64,000 bases of DNA, taken from Marinicella algicola (GTDB lineage Bacteria; Pseudomonadota; Gammaproteobacteria; Xanthomonadales; Marinicellaceae). Position numbers and translations under genes: made by a program. The stretch spans positions 4,239,776 to 4,303,775 of the forward strand of contig NZ_JAQOMR010000001.1 of NCBI RefSeq assembly GCF_028401385.1, in the 5' to 3' direction. Below are positions 1 through 10,684 of the stretch, in pieces (the stretch's first letter is position 1; each line of letters starts with the position of its first letter). Below the pieces are notes generated by a model, which worked only from the letters and a program-made list of their open reading frames with translations, was not told the origin of the DNA and did not search any database.

Positions 1-2
1 TA

Positions 3-1282
3 ACAGATCTCTATGTCAGCAAAACGACGGCTTTCGGTTTCGGGCCGGCAGGCACGGAAATCACGGTTTACGGCCCGGCTGGCCAACTGCTTGGAAAGGC
101 CTTCATTTTCGGCATGGAAGGCCCGTGGTCGGTGAATTTCAGTGAAACGCTCAATGCCGGAGAAAAATCTGCATTACGGCGAAATTTCCGAACGGCAATC
201 ACACCATGCCGATCTTCGGAAACGCCCAGACCTTTTCGGTCGACACGCGCAATATCGACAGGGTTGCCGGCTCGGGTGCCGGTGCCGGGGAACGAGATCC
301 TGTTGCTCGACGCAGCAAGTCAGAACCTCATTGCAGAGGCCAAGGCAGACGAGCACGGCACATGGTCGAAGTCATTCAGCAAACCGCTCGAGGCTGGCAC
401 CCGCATCGACATTATGCGTGCAGACGAGCGTGGCGCGGCAACCGCGGGGCCAACATTTGCAGTGACCACCGAAAATTGTTTTTCGCCGGTCATCGAAATG
501 GCCTTCGGTACCTATGTGGGCGGCAGGGCCAACCCGGGACAGCAGGTCAACTATATCCATCTGCGCTATGGTCAGCAGATTGCGGCAGGTAACGCTATCG
601 CAGACCAGTCAGCATCCTGGGCGGCTGAGGGCCTCGACCTGCGACGCGGCGACTGTATCATCGCGACCAGTTCGATCGACAACGGCAAAGAACTTCGCCG
701 CTCTACAGTTCGGTGATCGTCGGTGAGGCCCGGCCGGGCATGCCTGAAGTCATGGAAGCGCGTGCAGATGGAGCCAGAGGGTTTGCAAATCCGGGTGACT
801 ATGTTGTTGCGTCCTGTGTCGATCGCGGCGTGATTGCCTGGGTCAAGACCGCGCCCGACGCGGACTGGGCGCTGGATTGGTTACCACTGCCGCCCTGGAG
901 CGATAAAACCATGCTTGTCCAGTTTACGGCCTATTCATCGCTGACCGGTGCGGGCATCAATACACCCTCGTCCTGCTCGGCCTTCCGCTATGCAGACAAA
1001 GATTCTAGCCAACCACCGAAGCCTACAATTGAGGGTTACGAAAACTCGGTTTTCAATGGCACAGAAGCGATGGACAATACGACGATCGTCGTATGGAATC
1101 GCAGCGATAACGACAATGCGGTCGGTCTTCCGAGCCAGAAAGTCGCCAATTCCAGATGGACGGTTACGGCATTCGACCCGCCAGCCTCCGGAGAGGTCTG
1201 TTACGCTGTTGCCACTGAAACAGATGAGGACAGCAACCCTGGAGCGACTTCGCTGCGCTCGGAATATTACACGGTTCCCTAA
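3..1282 (+). CDS. Ig-like repeat protein, copy A (5' end outside window, frameshifted)
   Basis: This is the first of five tandem paralogues; its start lies before the window. The reading begins inside module 2 (LYVSKTTAFG aligns with LYASRTLAFG of copy C) and continues through modules 3, 4 and 5 to a single sixth module, ending at a TAA at 1280-1282. It is therefore the shortest-tailed member. The alignable protein changes frame near 170, 290 and 700, so at least three indels are needed to read it through. Modules carry the pattern of a glycine and tryptophan in a strand (GPWSV, HGTWS) followed by a G-D-x-hydrophobic turn, typical of bacterial Ig-like repeats. No function is known to me; a cell-surface or extracellular role is only inference from the fold type. 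The breaks could be real decay, but the rest of the window suggests sequencing error. Confidence 0.6.
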
Positions 1283-1325
1283 GGCGTTCTGTTCAGCGGC
1301 AAGTAACGACCGCGAAATGACAACA

Positions 1326-1359
1326 TGCGGGCAGGAACGTGCGTTCCTGCCCGCACTTT
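1326..1359 (+). terminator. hairpin terminator after copy A
   Basis: A perfect 13-bp stem (1326-1338 with 1343-1355) encloses a 4-base loop and is followed by a weak T-rich stretch (CTTTGCTTTT). It lies 44 bases after the stop of copy A and probably ends its transcript, so the next copy would need its own promoter. Confidence 0.65.
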
Positions 1360-1935
1360 GCTTTTGCCGAACATTTCCCGCCTGGATTTTGCGGGAGCAG
1401 GCCGGGATCCGTGACATTCTCATTCCAGGTGCGCTGGCTAGGTCCACTTTTGCAATGCGCCGGACACAGGCCTTCTCGGCGCGTGACTAACGCCTTTGCG
1501 CTGCACCATGCAGGCGTTGCCGCCGTTTCTCTGCCTGGCGTTTGCTTGCAAAGCTGGCGAGCACGCAATTGGCCGCTTCCGACCTCGCAAGACAGAACAC
1601 AGAGCGGAAAACAGCACTGTTTGGGCCAGAATACGAGATTTTCCGAACGGACTTGCATCGTTCAATCCGCAATCGGAAACGCGCACGTAACGTCCTCGAA
1701 AATTGTACAACCATCTGAAATAATGTGATTTTTTATTGTCATAAGTGTCCGCGAGGGAGCGTGAATCCATGTTTGTCGCCTGCGCTCAGTATACACCATT
1801 CACTGCGACATGTAACTATAGGTTGCAAAAATATATAGACAACCGAAGGTATTGTGGATTAGGTTTTATCAGGCGCCGGACATGAAGCCGCTGCCGCAAA
1901 GACACCAGATCAAAGTCATTTTACGGAGAAGGACC
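1360..1935. other. intergenic region before copy B; AT-rich probable promoter zone
   Basis: No convincing gene is seen in these 576 bases. The part from about 1710 to 1860 is clearly richer in A/T than its surroundings and includes a small inverted repeat, GGTTG (1821-1825) and CAACC (1840-1844), around an A/T core. It probably holds the promoter of copy B. Copy B has the ribosome-binding sequence ACGGAGAAGGACC directly before its ATG, and close variants of this occur before copies C, D and E. Confidence 0.4.
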
Positions 1936-4339
1936 ATGTCTATTGAGACAGGGAACCCTGTGGTTCCCACATCCATTACCGAGCGTCCGCTACCGCCCGC
2001 AGTGAAGTTCAACGCGGCCACCGGAACGTTCACCGGCAAGGCCGAAGCAGCAAAAACCGTTCGGCTGACCAGCAGCGTCGATCAGCGCATGCACACCGCC
2101 ACCGCCGATGCCAATGGCGACTGGACGATTGCACTCGGCAAGTCCCCGCGTTGGTACACAACATTTGAAATATGGGTTTGCAGCCCCGAAGCGGCGGCAA
2201 GTTCCGAGAGAGTCAAATTCACCTTTGGCGGCAGCAATCCGCGGCTTTCCGATGTTTATGCAAGCGAGACACTTGCTTTTGGTTGCAGCAAGGCCGGCAC
2301 CAAGGTCGTCGTTATTGGTCCCAGAGGTCAGGTTCTCGGGCGTGGCATCGCTTTGGGTAAGCATGGCGTATGGTCGGTTCACTTTCGGGAGAGCCTGAGC
2401 GCCGGTGACAGGGTCTGCGTTCTGGCGGAATCGTTCAGCGGAAACACCTCCATGCCGTTCTTCACCAAAGCAGAGGCGTTTTCCGTCAATGACCGCAATA
2501 TCGGCCACATTGCAGGATCCGGCGCAATGCCGGGAGATCAGGTCCAGCTGTATGATACTGCAGCCGATCAGGTGATCGCTTCCACCATCGCGACCGAAGC
2601 CGGAGCGTGGGAGGTCTCGTTCTGCGATCCGATTGAGACCGGCACCCGCATCGGCGTCGAGCGCGTCCATCTGAACGGGACGACTTCCAATGGCCCCGTA
2701 TTCGTCGCGACGGCAAACGACTGCCTTGCCCCGGCAATCACGTCGTTTTCGGGCACGCAGATCGGCGGCATGGCAGACCCCAGCCTGCTGGTAACCTACA
2801 CACAGCTTCGCAACGGCCAGTCCATCCACAGCGACACGGTAAGCCCGCGTACGAGTGGCTTCTGGTCGAGCGACGATGCCACCAATTACTATCCTTTCGA
2901 CTTCCAGTCCGGGGACATTCTCTGTGCTATCACAAAGAGCCCGGACGGCACCCAGCAATCTCTCGTGTCGTCAAACGTTACGGTCGATAGTCCCAGGCCG
3001 GGCACGGCGCTGGTTACTGACATTGACGAGAATGGAGCGAAGGGATGGGCGGAACCGCACAAATTCATTGTTGCCTCGACAGCTGAGGACGGTGTGGTCT
3101 GCGTGGCCGAGATCCGGTTTTCTTGGCCATTGGTCGCTTGACTGGACAAGCTATGTCGGCGCACTCCCGTCGACGGCAATCGTGGTTTTCGAAGTTTTCG
3201 ATTCGCTGGTGCAAAACGACTTGGCAGCAAGCTCCTGCTTGAGCGCGCGCTATGCCGATATACTGGCAACCAAGCCAGCCGCGCCTGTGATCGAAAAATA
3301 CATCCCGGCCGAAATCGGTGGAACGGAAGCGACGAACAATACAGCTGTGGTCGTCCATGACATTACGAAACAGCAGGATGTCAACCCCGCTGGTGCGACC
3401 GTTACTGCGAACAGCTGGGATGTTAAGCCCACAGGCAGCGAGAAGCCGGACAATGGCGATGAAATCTACGCTGTCGCATGGACCGTGAATAACGGTAGAT
3501 TCGGGGTCAACAGCGATCAATCCACCCCGAAAAAGGTTGACGCTCTCGTACCGCCTGCACCGACGATCACAAAACGCTTTCCGGCCGATATCGCGGGCGG
3601 CGAGAATCTGCCCCAGCAATCCGACCAGATGGTCACCACCATCTATATTGCCAAGGAAAGCGATATGGCCCGCACGCCGGTCGGCAATAGTGGTCATCTG
3701 ACCGGCATGACCTGGGAAATCAACCCGGTCACCCCGCCACGGACCCCCGGCGAACTAATGGTTGCATGGGCGCAGACCGATGCAGGCGCAAAGTCGTTGG
3801 AGACAACGTTCACCATCGTTTCCGCCGACAAGCCGATTCCACCATCCATCGGCAACTGGAGCGATCCCAACGTCCAGGGCAGCGGCTGGTCCGGCACGAC
3901 AGTGGAACTGTTCCTGAATGACCAGTCGATGGGTACCAATGTGGTCAATGCGAGCCGGTCATGGACCGTCAATGTCGGAACAACGCCGGCCACAGGCGAT
4001 CATCTGAAAGCGGTCGCCACCAACGTCGACGGCACCTCGGATCCGTATACCATTACTGTCGGAAGCCCTCGGGCGCAATTGGTCATGGACGATACCGCGA
4101 TCACGACAGCCAGCGCCGGTGGAACCGTCGATACGGACAACCAGATGATCCTTGCCTGGCGTCAGTCCGATGGTCTGTTGGTCGTCCAGTATCCAGTGGG
4201 CACCGCCGGAGCGTTCACCGCTACATATCTGAGCGGATCGAATATCCAGAGTGGCGATCTGCTGATGTTCACATCGCAGACCAATGACGGCGACCCCGAG
4301 GCGATGATGTCCACCTATCAGGGCCAGCAAGTAACCTAA
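1936..4339 (+). CDS. Ig-like repeat protein, copy B
   Basis: Protein of about 800 residues made of roughly eight Ig-like modules of 80-95 residues plus a C-terminal module. It starts at the ATG after ACGGAGAAGGACC with a sequence beginning MSIETGNPVVP, which copies C and E nearly share. There is no hydrophobic signal segment, lipobox or LPxTG-like end. Unlike copies C, D and E, the first 390 codons read through without interruption. One frameshift lies near 3110, where VCVAE must connect to SGFLGHW (one extra A, or two bases missing). The tail (modules 6-8) resembles the tail of copy C, with shared motifs such as DGDE, YAVAW and VAWAQTDAGAKS. Function unknown. The module pattern is Big-type Ig-like; adhesion or a structural surface role is inference. 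Confidence 0.7.
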
Positions 4340-4365
4340 CGAAACTGCATCCATCGCAATAAAAG

Positions 4366-4394
4366 ACAACCGGCACACCATTGCCGGTTGTTTA
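4366..4394 (+). terminator. hairpin terminator after copy B
   Basis: A 10-bp perfect stem, ACAACCGGCA (4366-4375) with TGCCGGTTGT (4382-4391), has a 6-base loop and runs into TTT. It sits 26 bases after the stop of copy B. Confidence 0.65.
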
Positions 4395-4441
4395 CACAAG
4401 CCAGGCGACGCTGCTGCAACGGCGCTGGGTCAAGCCACGTT

Positions 4442-5820
4442 AACGGAGACGGACCATGTTGATTGAGACAGGGAACCCGGTGGTTCCCGCATCCTGTGCC
4501 GCGCGGCCCTTGCCGCCCGCATTCACCTTCAGTGCTGCTGCGGCTACCTTTTGGGCACGGCAGAACCCGGACAGACGATCAGGCTTACCGGCAGCGCCGA
4601 TCAGCAGATGCTGATCACCACCGCGGATGCCGGCGGTCACTGGAAGATCACGCTTCACGAAACGCCGCGGCTCTACACCCGCTTCGAAATCCTGGCGTTG
4701 AACCCGGATACAGGGGTCAGTTCCGCCGCGGTCAGGTTCATCTTCGGCGGCACCAGCCCGAAATTCTCGGGTCTCTATGCCAGCCGAACCCTTGCCTTCG
4801 GGCACGGCAGGCCCGGCGAGAAAGTCACCGTTTATGGCCCGAAAGGTCAGGTTCTCGGCCAGTCCTTCGTCTTCACCCGGCTCGGTATCTGGACTGTCAA
4901 ATTCCAGGAGAGCGTTACGGCCGGGGACAGGCTCTGCGTGCTGGCCGAAGCGTCTGATGGCAGCACATCGATGCCGTTCTTCGTCAAGGCCGTGGCCTTT
5001 TCGGTCGATAGCCGGAATGTCGGCCGCATTGCCGGTTCCGGTGCTGAACCGGGCGACCGCATCCAGCTGTTCGATACAATGGCGGGGCAGGCGATTGCCA
5101 CGACCATTGCCAGCGATGCCGGTGGGTGGGCCGTATCGTTTCATCAACCGCTTGAGACGGGCAAGCGCATCGCAGTGCAGCGCACGCATCTCGACGGAGC
5201 GACATCACAAGGCCCGGTCTTCACGGCCATCAAGAATGACTGTCTGGCGCCGGTGATCAACACCTGTTCGGGCAATCAGCTGGGCGGCATGGCAGAGCCC
5301 GGCCTGCAGGTCAGCTATGCGCAATATCGCAACAGCCAGATGATCCGAAACGGTTCTGTGGGCGTGGAAGCAAGCGGCCTGTGGACCAGCAGTGACGCCA
5401 ATGTCTACCAGCCCTTCGACTTCCAGACCGGTGATGTTCTCGTTGCCAAAACGGAAAACAGCGAAGGCACGCAGGTATCGCTGATCCCCTCCTGCGTCAC
5501 GATCGGCGGCAACCGGCCCGGTGCTCCGTTGGTGATGCACATCGATCAGAACGGCGCCTGGGGTTATGCCGAGCGGCTGAAGAATGTGATCATCTCGACC
5601 GAAGACGAGGGGCTGATCTGGGTCGCAAGAAGTGGCTGGGACGGCTATTGGTCAGCAGACTGGACGCCGGCCGTCGGCACGTTGCCAACCACAACACGTG
5701 TGCTCTTCGAAGTGCTCGATTCATGGCGGCTGACAAACGACGCACAGACATCCATCCCCGCCATCCGATATGCCGACGCCGCTGCAAGTGTGCCCGAAAT
5801 CCCGGTGATCGACACCTATA
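4442..5820. repeat. 1379-bp near-identical block, first copy (in copy C)
   Basis: This stretch matches 9306-10684 base for base at a constant offset of 4864, with seven substitutions that I could find and no indels. It starts at the ribosome-binding site (AACGGAGACGGACC) and ends in mid-module at the codons for VIDTY. After that point the two genes differ completely for several hundred bases. The sharp edges suggest recent duplication or gene conversion. Confidence 0.9.
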
Positions 5821-6866
5821 TCCCTTCAGATATCGCCGGGATTGAGACTACGCCGGGGACTGCTGTGGTCGTCCACAACCGCAACAATGAAGATCAGGCG
5901 ATCAATCCGGGTGGGGCACCGGTCACCGCCGGACGTTGGGAGGTCAAACCAACAGGCAGCGATGTCCCGAAAGACGGAGATGAAGTCTATGCCGTGGCCT
6001 GGACGCTGGAGAACGGTCATTTCGGCGTGAATTCAGGTCAATCTCCGGACGTTCAAATCAGCGCTTTTGTGCCCCCTGAGCCAGTTGTAACGAGAGCGTT
6101 TCCAGATGATGTCAAAGGCACTGAGCAGATTACCGATCCAGCGGACCAGGCAATGACCCGGATATTGATCAGCCCGAAGGCGGACGCAAACCGAACGCCG
6201 GTCGGCATCAGTCCGCACCTTTCCAGCCTGGACTGGGAGATTACGCCGGATTTCACCTTGACCGTTGGCGAGGCAATGGTTGCATGGGCACAAACCGATG
6301 CCGGTGCGAAATCGCCGGAAGCCGACTTCATCATTGAGGCGGCAGCAAAGCCTCAACCGCCGGTCATCGGGGATTACATATCAGCGAATGTAAATGGAAG
6401 CGGCACATACGCGACGACAGTCAGCCTGTCTTTGAATGAGCAGGTCATGGGAACGAGCGTTGTTCAATCGGATCTTGTCTGGACCGTCAATACCGGCAAA
6501 GCACCTGTGGCCGGTGACAAGCTCAAGGCCATCGCGACCGACAGCAGCGGCAACAGTTCCGACCCATTCTACATCATTGCCGGCCAGGCTCCGACCACGT
6601 TGACCGTTGATGCCGTCACCATGACTGCGGTTACAGCGTCTGTGACGACCGACAATCAAAGGTTGCTTGCCTGGCGCCAGTCCGACGGGATGAAAGTCCT
6701 CGACGGGCTGATGAATGGCCCAGGACGCTCCACCGTTTCGTACCTGGCCGGTGCGCGCGTTGAGGCAGACGATGTGGTCAGCATCAGCGCACAGGATACA
6801 GCTAGCTCGCCAACCGAGGGAACGATGACACATTTCGATGGCAAGCCTGTCGGCTATGTAGCGTAA
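4456..6866 (+). CDS. Ig-like repeat protein, copy C
   Basis: About 803 residues, starting at the ATG after ACGGAGACGGACC (MLIETGNPVVP). Modules lie approximately at residues 20-105, 106-190, 191-268, 269-358 and 359-448 (the conserved head), followed by three more tail modules and a C-terminal module ending in DGKPVGYVA. One frameshift near 4550 (CCTTTTGGGC, one base short) separates the first 31 codons from the rest. A start at the TTG at 4551 would skip the head tip and is less likely. The same break is present in copy E, which shares this DNA block. There is no signal peptide or membrane segment. Tail module 8 contains GDKLKAIATD followed by GNSSDPF, a typical Ig-like strand pair also found in copy E. 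Function unknown. Confidence 0.7.
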
Positions 6867-7044
6867 CCGGCCGCCAAATCCGAACGGCGCGACCACCGCC
6901 GACCGAAGATACGATCCAGCCTGACCTACAGGCCGAGCTATGCCATCGATTACCAGTTAAAGTTGCATTTCAGAATTTTTGTTCCCTGAGGTTTTGTCTC
7001 ACGGAGCAAAGCAGCCAGTCCAAACCAGCTTTACGGAGAAAACC

Positions 7045-9187
7045 ATGACACAGACAATCAACAGAGAAACCGGCCTGCTTCCGCCTGAAATCGAATTCGA
7101 CGCGGAAAGCGGAAGCTTCAGCGGCTTTGCTCCCCGGAAAGTCCGTACGACTGACCAGCAGCGCCGACCAGCAAATGTGCTCGACGATGAGCGCCGAGGA
7201 CGGTCGCTGGCATATCGAACTCGGACATGTGCCGCGGCTGTATACCATCTTTGAAATCTGGGCCTGCGACCAGCAAAACGGCACATCGTCGCCAAAGGTG
7301 CAGTTCATCTACGGCGGTAGTCAACCGAAGCTTTCCGATGTTTATGCCAGCAAAACCGTCGCTTTCGGCGAAATCAAAGGTGGGAATGAAATCAGCGTCT
7401 ATGGCCCGGACGGCATGCTTCTCGGACGTGACTTCACCATTGGCGCCCGCGGCACGTGGACAGTGAAGTTCCCCATGCCGGTCGAAGCTGGCGACAAGAT
7501 TTGCGTTATTGCCAGACGTCTCACCGGTGCAACATCCTTGCCGCTTTTCATTACGGCAAAGACCTTTTCTGTGGACGACCGCAATGTCGCTCACGTCGCC
7601 GGCTCCGGTGCCAGGCCGAGAGAGAAAGTCCAGCTCTTCGACCGCTCGACATCAGAGTTGATAGCAGAGACATGTGCGACCGACGCAGGAACCTGGTCGG
7701 TTTCCTTCTGCAAGTTACTTGAAAGCGGCATGTCGGTCCGCATTCGCCGTCTCGACCCGTCCGGGAGTACCGCGCAAGGACCGGTTTTCACAATGACGAC
7801 CAAACGAAGCCTGCTGCCTGTCATCCAATATTGCGGTTTGTCAGAACTTTCAGGCATTGCCGCCAGCGGGTTGACCGTCTCTTGCGACCAGTATCGCGAC
7901 GGCATCAGGATAGCGAGCCACCAGGTGAAAGCGGACAGCAGCAACCAATGGAGAACCGGAAACGAATTCATCCATTTCAAGGCGGGTGATAACTTGGTTG
8001 CAACGACGAACTCGATCGATGAGACGGCTTACTCGCTCGTCTATTCGGCAGTGACCATTGGGGAGGACCGGCCGAACGCTCCTGTGGTTTTATCGATCGA
8101 CCAGAACGGGGCCTCGGGAACCGGGGAGCCCGGGAACTTTATCGTGGCATCCACGGCAGAGGTTGGCGTCTTCCGAATCCAGACGATCGCCGACGACAAC
8201 ACCTGGACCATCGACTGGATCAGCATCCTCGGCACGTTGCCGAAATCGACTATCGTCTATTTCGTGCAGTTTGTCTCCGTCGAATCTGGCTCCTACTCGC
8301 CGACCTCGGCTTATGTCGGGCGTTATGCTGATGCCAATGGCGCTGTGCCGGACGCACCGGTTATTGATGGCCAGGATGCTGTCGGTGCGTTCAATGGCAT
8401 TGAAGAGACAGAGAACACAACGGTTCAGATCTACAACCTGATGCACCAGAGTATGGCGATTGCGAATATCCCTGCATTGGTCCAACCTGATCACTCCTGG
8501 GTCCTGGCCCCGGACTACCCGCCGCAAACCGGCGACGAAGTCTGGGCCGAAGCCACCGCAATCGGTGCCGATGGCCCCGGGCCGACCTCACCAAAATCGG
8601 CCTACTATACGGTCCGGCCCGAACCGCAGGTTGGCGTGCCGTGCCCACCGGAAATCCAGTATGCGAAATATCCTTATTCGTTTGGCATGGCACAGCTGGA
8701 TACTTGGGTCACGCTGACCGTGACACTGCCGGATGAGTCTCCCCAGACGGTTGGTCCGATCGCCACAGAGCCCGATAATTCCTGGTTCTTCGACCTGTCG
8801 GAAGACTTTGGCGGCAGCTTCCCGTCCGGAACGAAATTTTCCGCGACTGCGGCATATGGTGTCTCGGACGCGCCGTCTGACCCATACGTCAAGGTAACGG
8901 GTATAACCACAATCGGCGAGCTCACCGTCGAAACCGTGTCACATACAGACGTGACCGGAACAGCGCCTGTGAAAAACATGGTCGTCAAGGGGTGGCGCGG
9001 AAGCGACGGTAAGTTGCTTGTAGACTATAATATGCCAGGTGACGGCACCAGTTTCGTGGCGCCTTATCTGGACGGAATGACCCTGCCGGACGGTGATCTT
9101 CTTTGGCTCGTTTGCGCATATGCAGGCAATGAATCCATGACACCCTTCAACCGCAAGCAGGAGGGCTATGTCGCGTCCGATATTTGA
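7045..9187 (+). CDS. Ig-like repeat protein, copy D
   Basis: About 714 residues, the most divergent member. It starts at the ATG following TTTACGGAGAAAACC. A frameshift near 7130 (GCTCCCCGG) divides residue 32 from PGKSVRLTSSADQQ; the required shift is in the opposite direction from that in copies C and E. Five head modules align with the other copies (LSDVYASKTVAFG, VAHVAGSGA, and so on). The tail has only two modules and a C-terminal module (WRGSDGKLL) that is clearly homologous to WRQSDG in copies B and C. It has no signal peptide and no cysteine-rich or RTX motif. The 178-base gap before it shows no hairpin that I can identify, so copies C and D may share a transcript. Function unknown. 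Confidence 0.7.
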
Positions 9188-9198
9188 TCGTCGCAATT

Positions 9199-9228
9199 GG
9201 CCGGCGGCAGAATGCATTGCCGCCGGCC
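9199..9228 (+). terminator. hairpin after copy D
   Basis: An 11-bp perfect GC-rich stem (9199-9209 with 9218-9228) with an 8-base loop begins 12 bases after the stop of copy D. It lacks a T-tract, so it may be a weak terminator or an mRNA-protecting hairpin. Confidence 0.5.
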
Positions 9229-9305
9229 CATCACGTAATTTGCAGAGCTTTCGAAGCTGAGCGGGCCGAGGAGGCCAAGCAGGTAAGGGCTGCACATCCA
9301 AAACG

Positions 9306-10684
9306 AACGGAGACGGACCATGTTGATTGAGACAGGGAACCCGGTGGTTCCCGCATCCTGTGCCGCGCGGCCCTTGCCGCCCGCATTCACCTTCAGTGCT
9401 GCTGCGGCTACCTTTTGGGCACGGCAGAACCCGGACAGACGATCAGGCTTACCGGCAGCGCCGATCAGCAGATGCTGATCACCACCGCGGATGCCGGCGG
9501 TCACTGGAAGATCACGCTTCACGAAACGCCGCGGCTCTACACCCGCTTCGAAATCCTGGCGTTGAACCCGGATACAGGGGTCAGTTCCGCCGCGGTCAGG
9601 TTCATCTTCGGCGGCACCAGCCCGAAATTCTCGGGTCTCTATGCCAGCCGAACCCTTGCCTTCGGGCACGGCAGGCCCGGCGAGAAAGTCACCGTTTATG
9701 GCCCGAAAGGTCAGGTTCTCGGCCAGTCCTTCGTCTTCACCCGGCTCGGTATCTGGACTGTCAAATTCCAGGAGAGCGTTACGGTCGGAGACAGGCTCTG
9801 CGTGCTGGCCGAAGCGTCTGATGGCAGCACATCGATGCCGTTCTTCGTCAAGGCCGTGGCCTTTTCGGTCGATAGCCGGAATGTCGGCCGCATTGCCGGT
9901 TCCGGTGCTGAACCGGGCGACCGCATCCAGCTGTTCGATACAATGGCGGGGCAGGCGATTGCCACGACCATTGCCAGCGATGCCGGTGGGTGGGCCGTAT
10001 CGTTTCATCAACCGCTTGAGACGGGCAAGCGCATCGCAGTGCAGCGCACGCATCTCGACGGAGCGACATCACAAGGCCCAGTCTTCACGGCCATCAAGAA
10101 TGACTGTCTAGCGCCGGTGATCAACACCTGTTCGGGCAATCAGCTGGGCGGCATGGCAGAGCCCGGTCTGCAGGTCAGCTATGCGCAATATCGCAACAGC
10201 CAGATGATCCGAAACGGTTCTGTGGGCGTGGAAGCAAGCGGCCTGTGGACCAGCAGTGACGCCAATGTCTACCAGCCCTTCGACTTCCAGACCGGTGATG
10301 TTCTCGTTGCCAAAACGGAAAACAGCGAAGGCACGCAGGTATCGCTGATCCCCTCCTGCGTCACGATCGGCGGCAACCGGCCCGGTGCTCCGTTGGTGAT
10401 GCACATCGATCAGAACGGCGCCTGGGGTTATGCCGAGCGGCTGAAGAATGTGATCATCTCGACCGAAGACGAGGGGCTGATCTGGGTCGCAAGAAGTGGC
10501 TGGGACGGCTATTGGTCGGCAGACTGGACGCCGGCCGTCGGCACGTTGCCAACCACAACACGTGTGGTCTTCGAAGTGCTCGATTCATGGCGGCTGACAA
10601 ACGACGCACAGACATCCATCCCCGCCATCCGATATGCCGACGCCGCTGCAAGTGTGCCCGAAATCCCGGTGATCGACACCTATA
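9306..10684. repeat. 1379-bp near-identical block, second copy (in copy E)
   Basis: Second copy of the block at 4442-5820, about 99.5% identical without gaps. It includes the ribosome-binding site, the start codon and the first five modules of copy E. Divergence begins at 10685, where copy E turns to a different sixth module (TGAEFGGSEAS). Confidence 0.9.

Noticed and set aside
4540..4565. Programmed ribosomal frameshifting at TTTTGGG in copies C and E
   Set aside because: The heptamer in the right frame does not fit a standard -1 slip site, copy D needs the opposite shift at an unrelated sequence, copy B needs none, and the same type of break occurs in many housekeeping genes.
4440..5189. 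Long minus-strand open frame opposite the head of copy C (and its twin at 9166-10053)
   Set aside because: It is a shadow of the plus-strand gene produced by GC-rich codon use. It has no family resemblance and no ribosome-binding site, and its near-identity with the twin follows from the repeated block.
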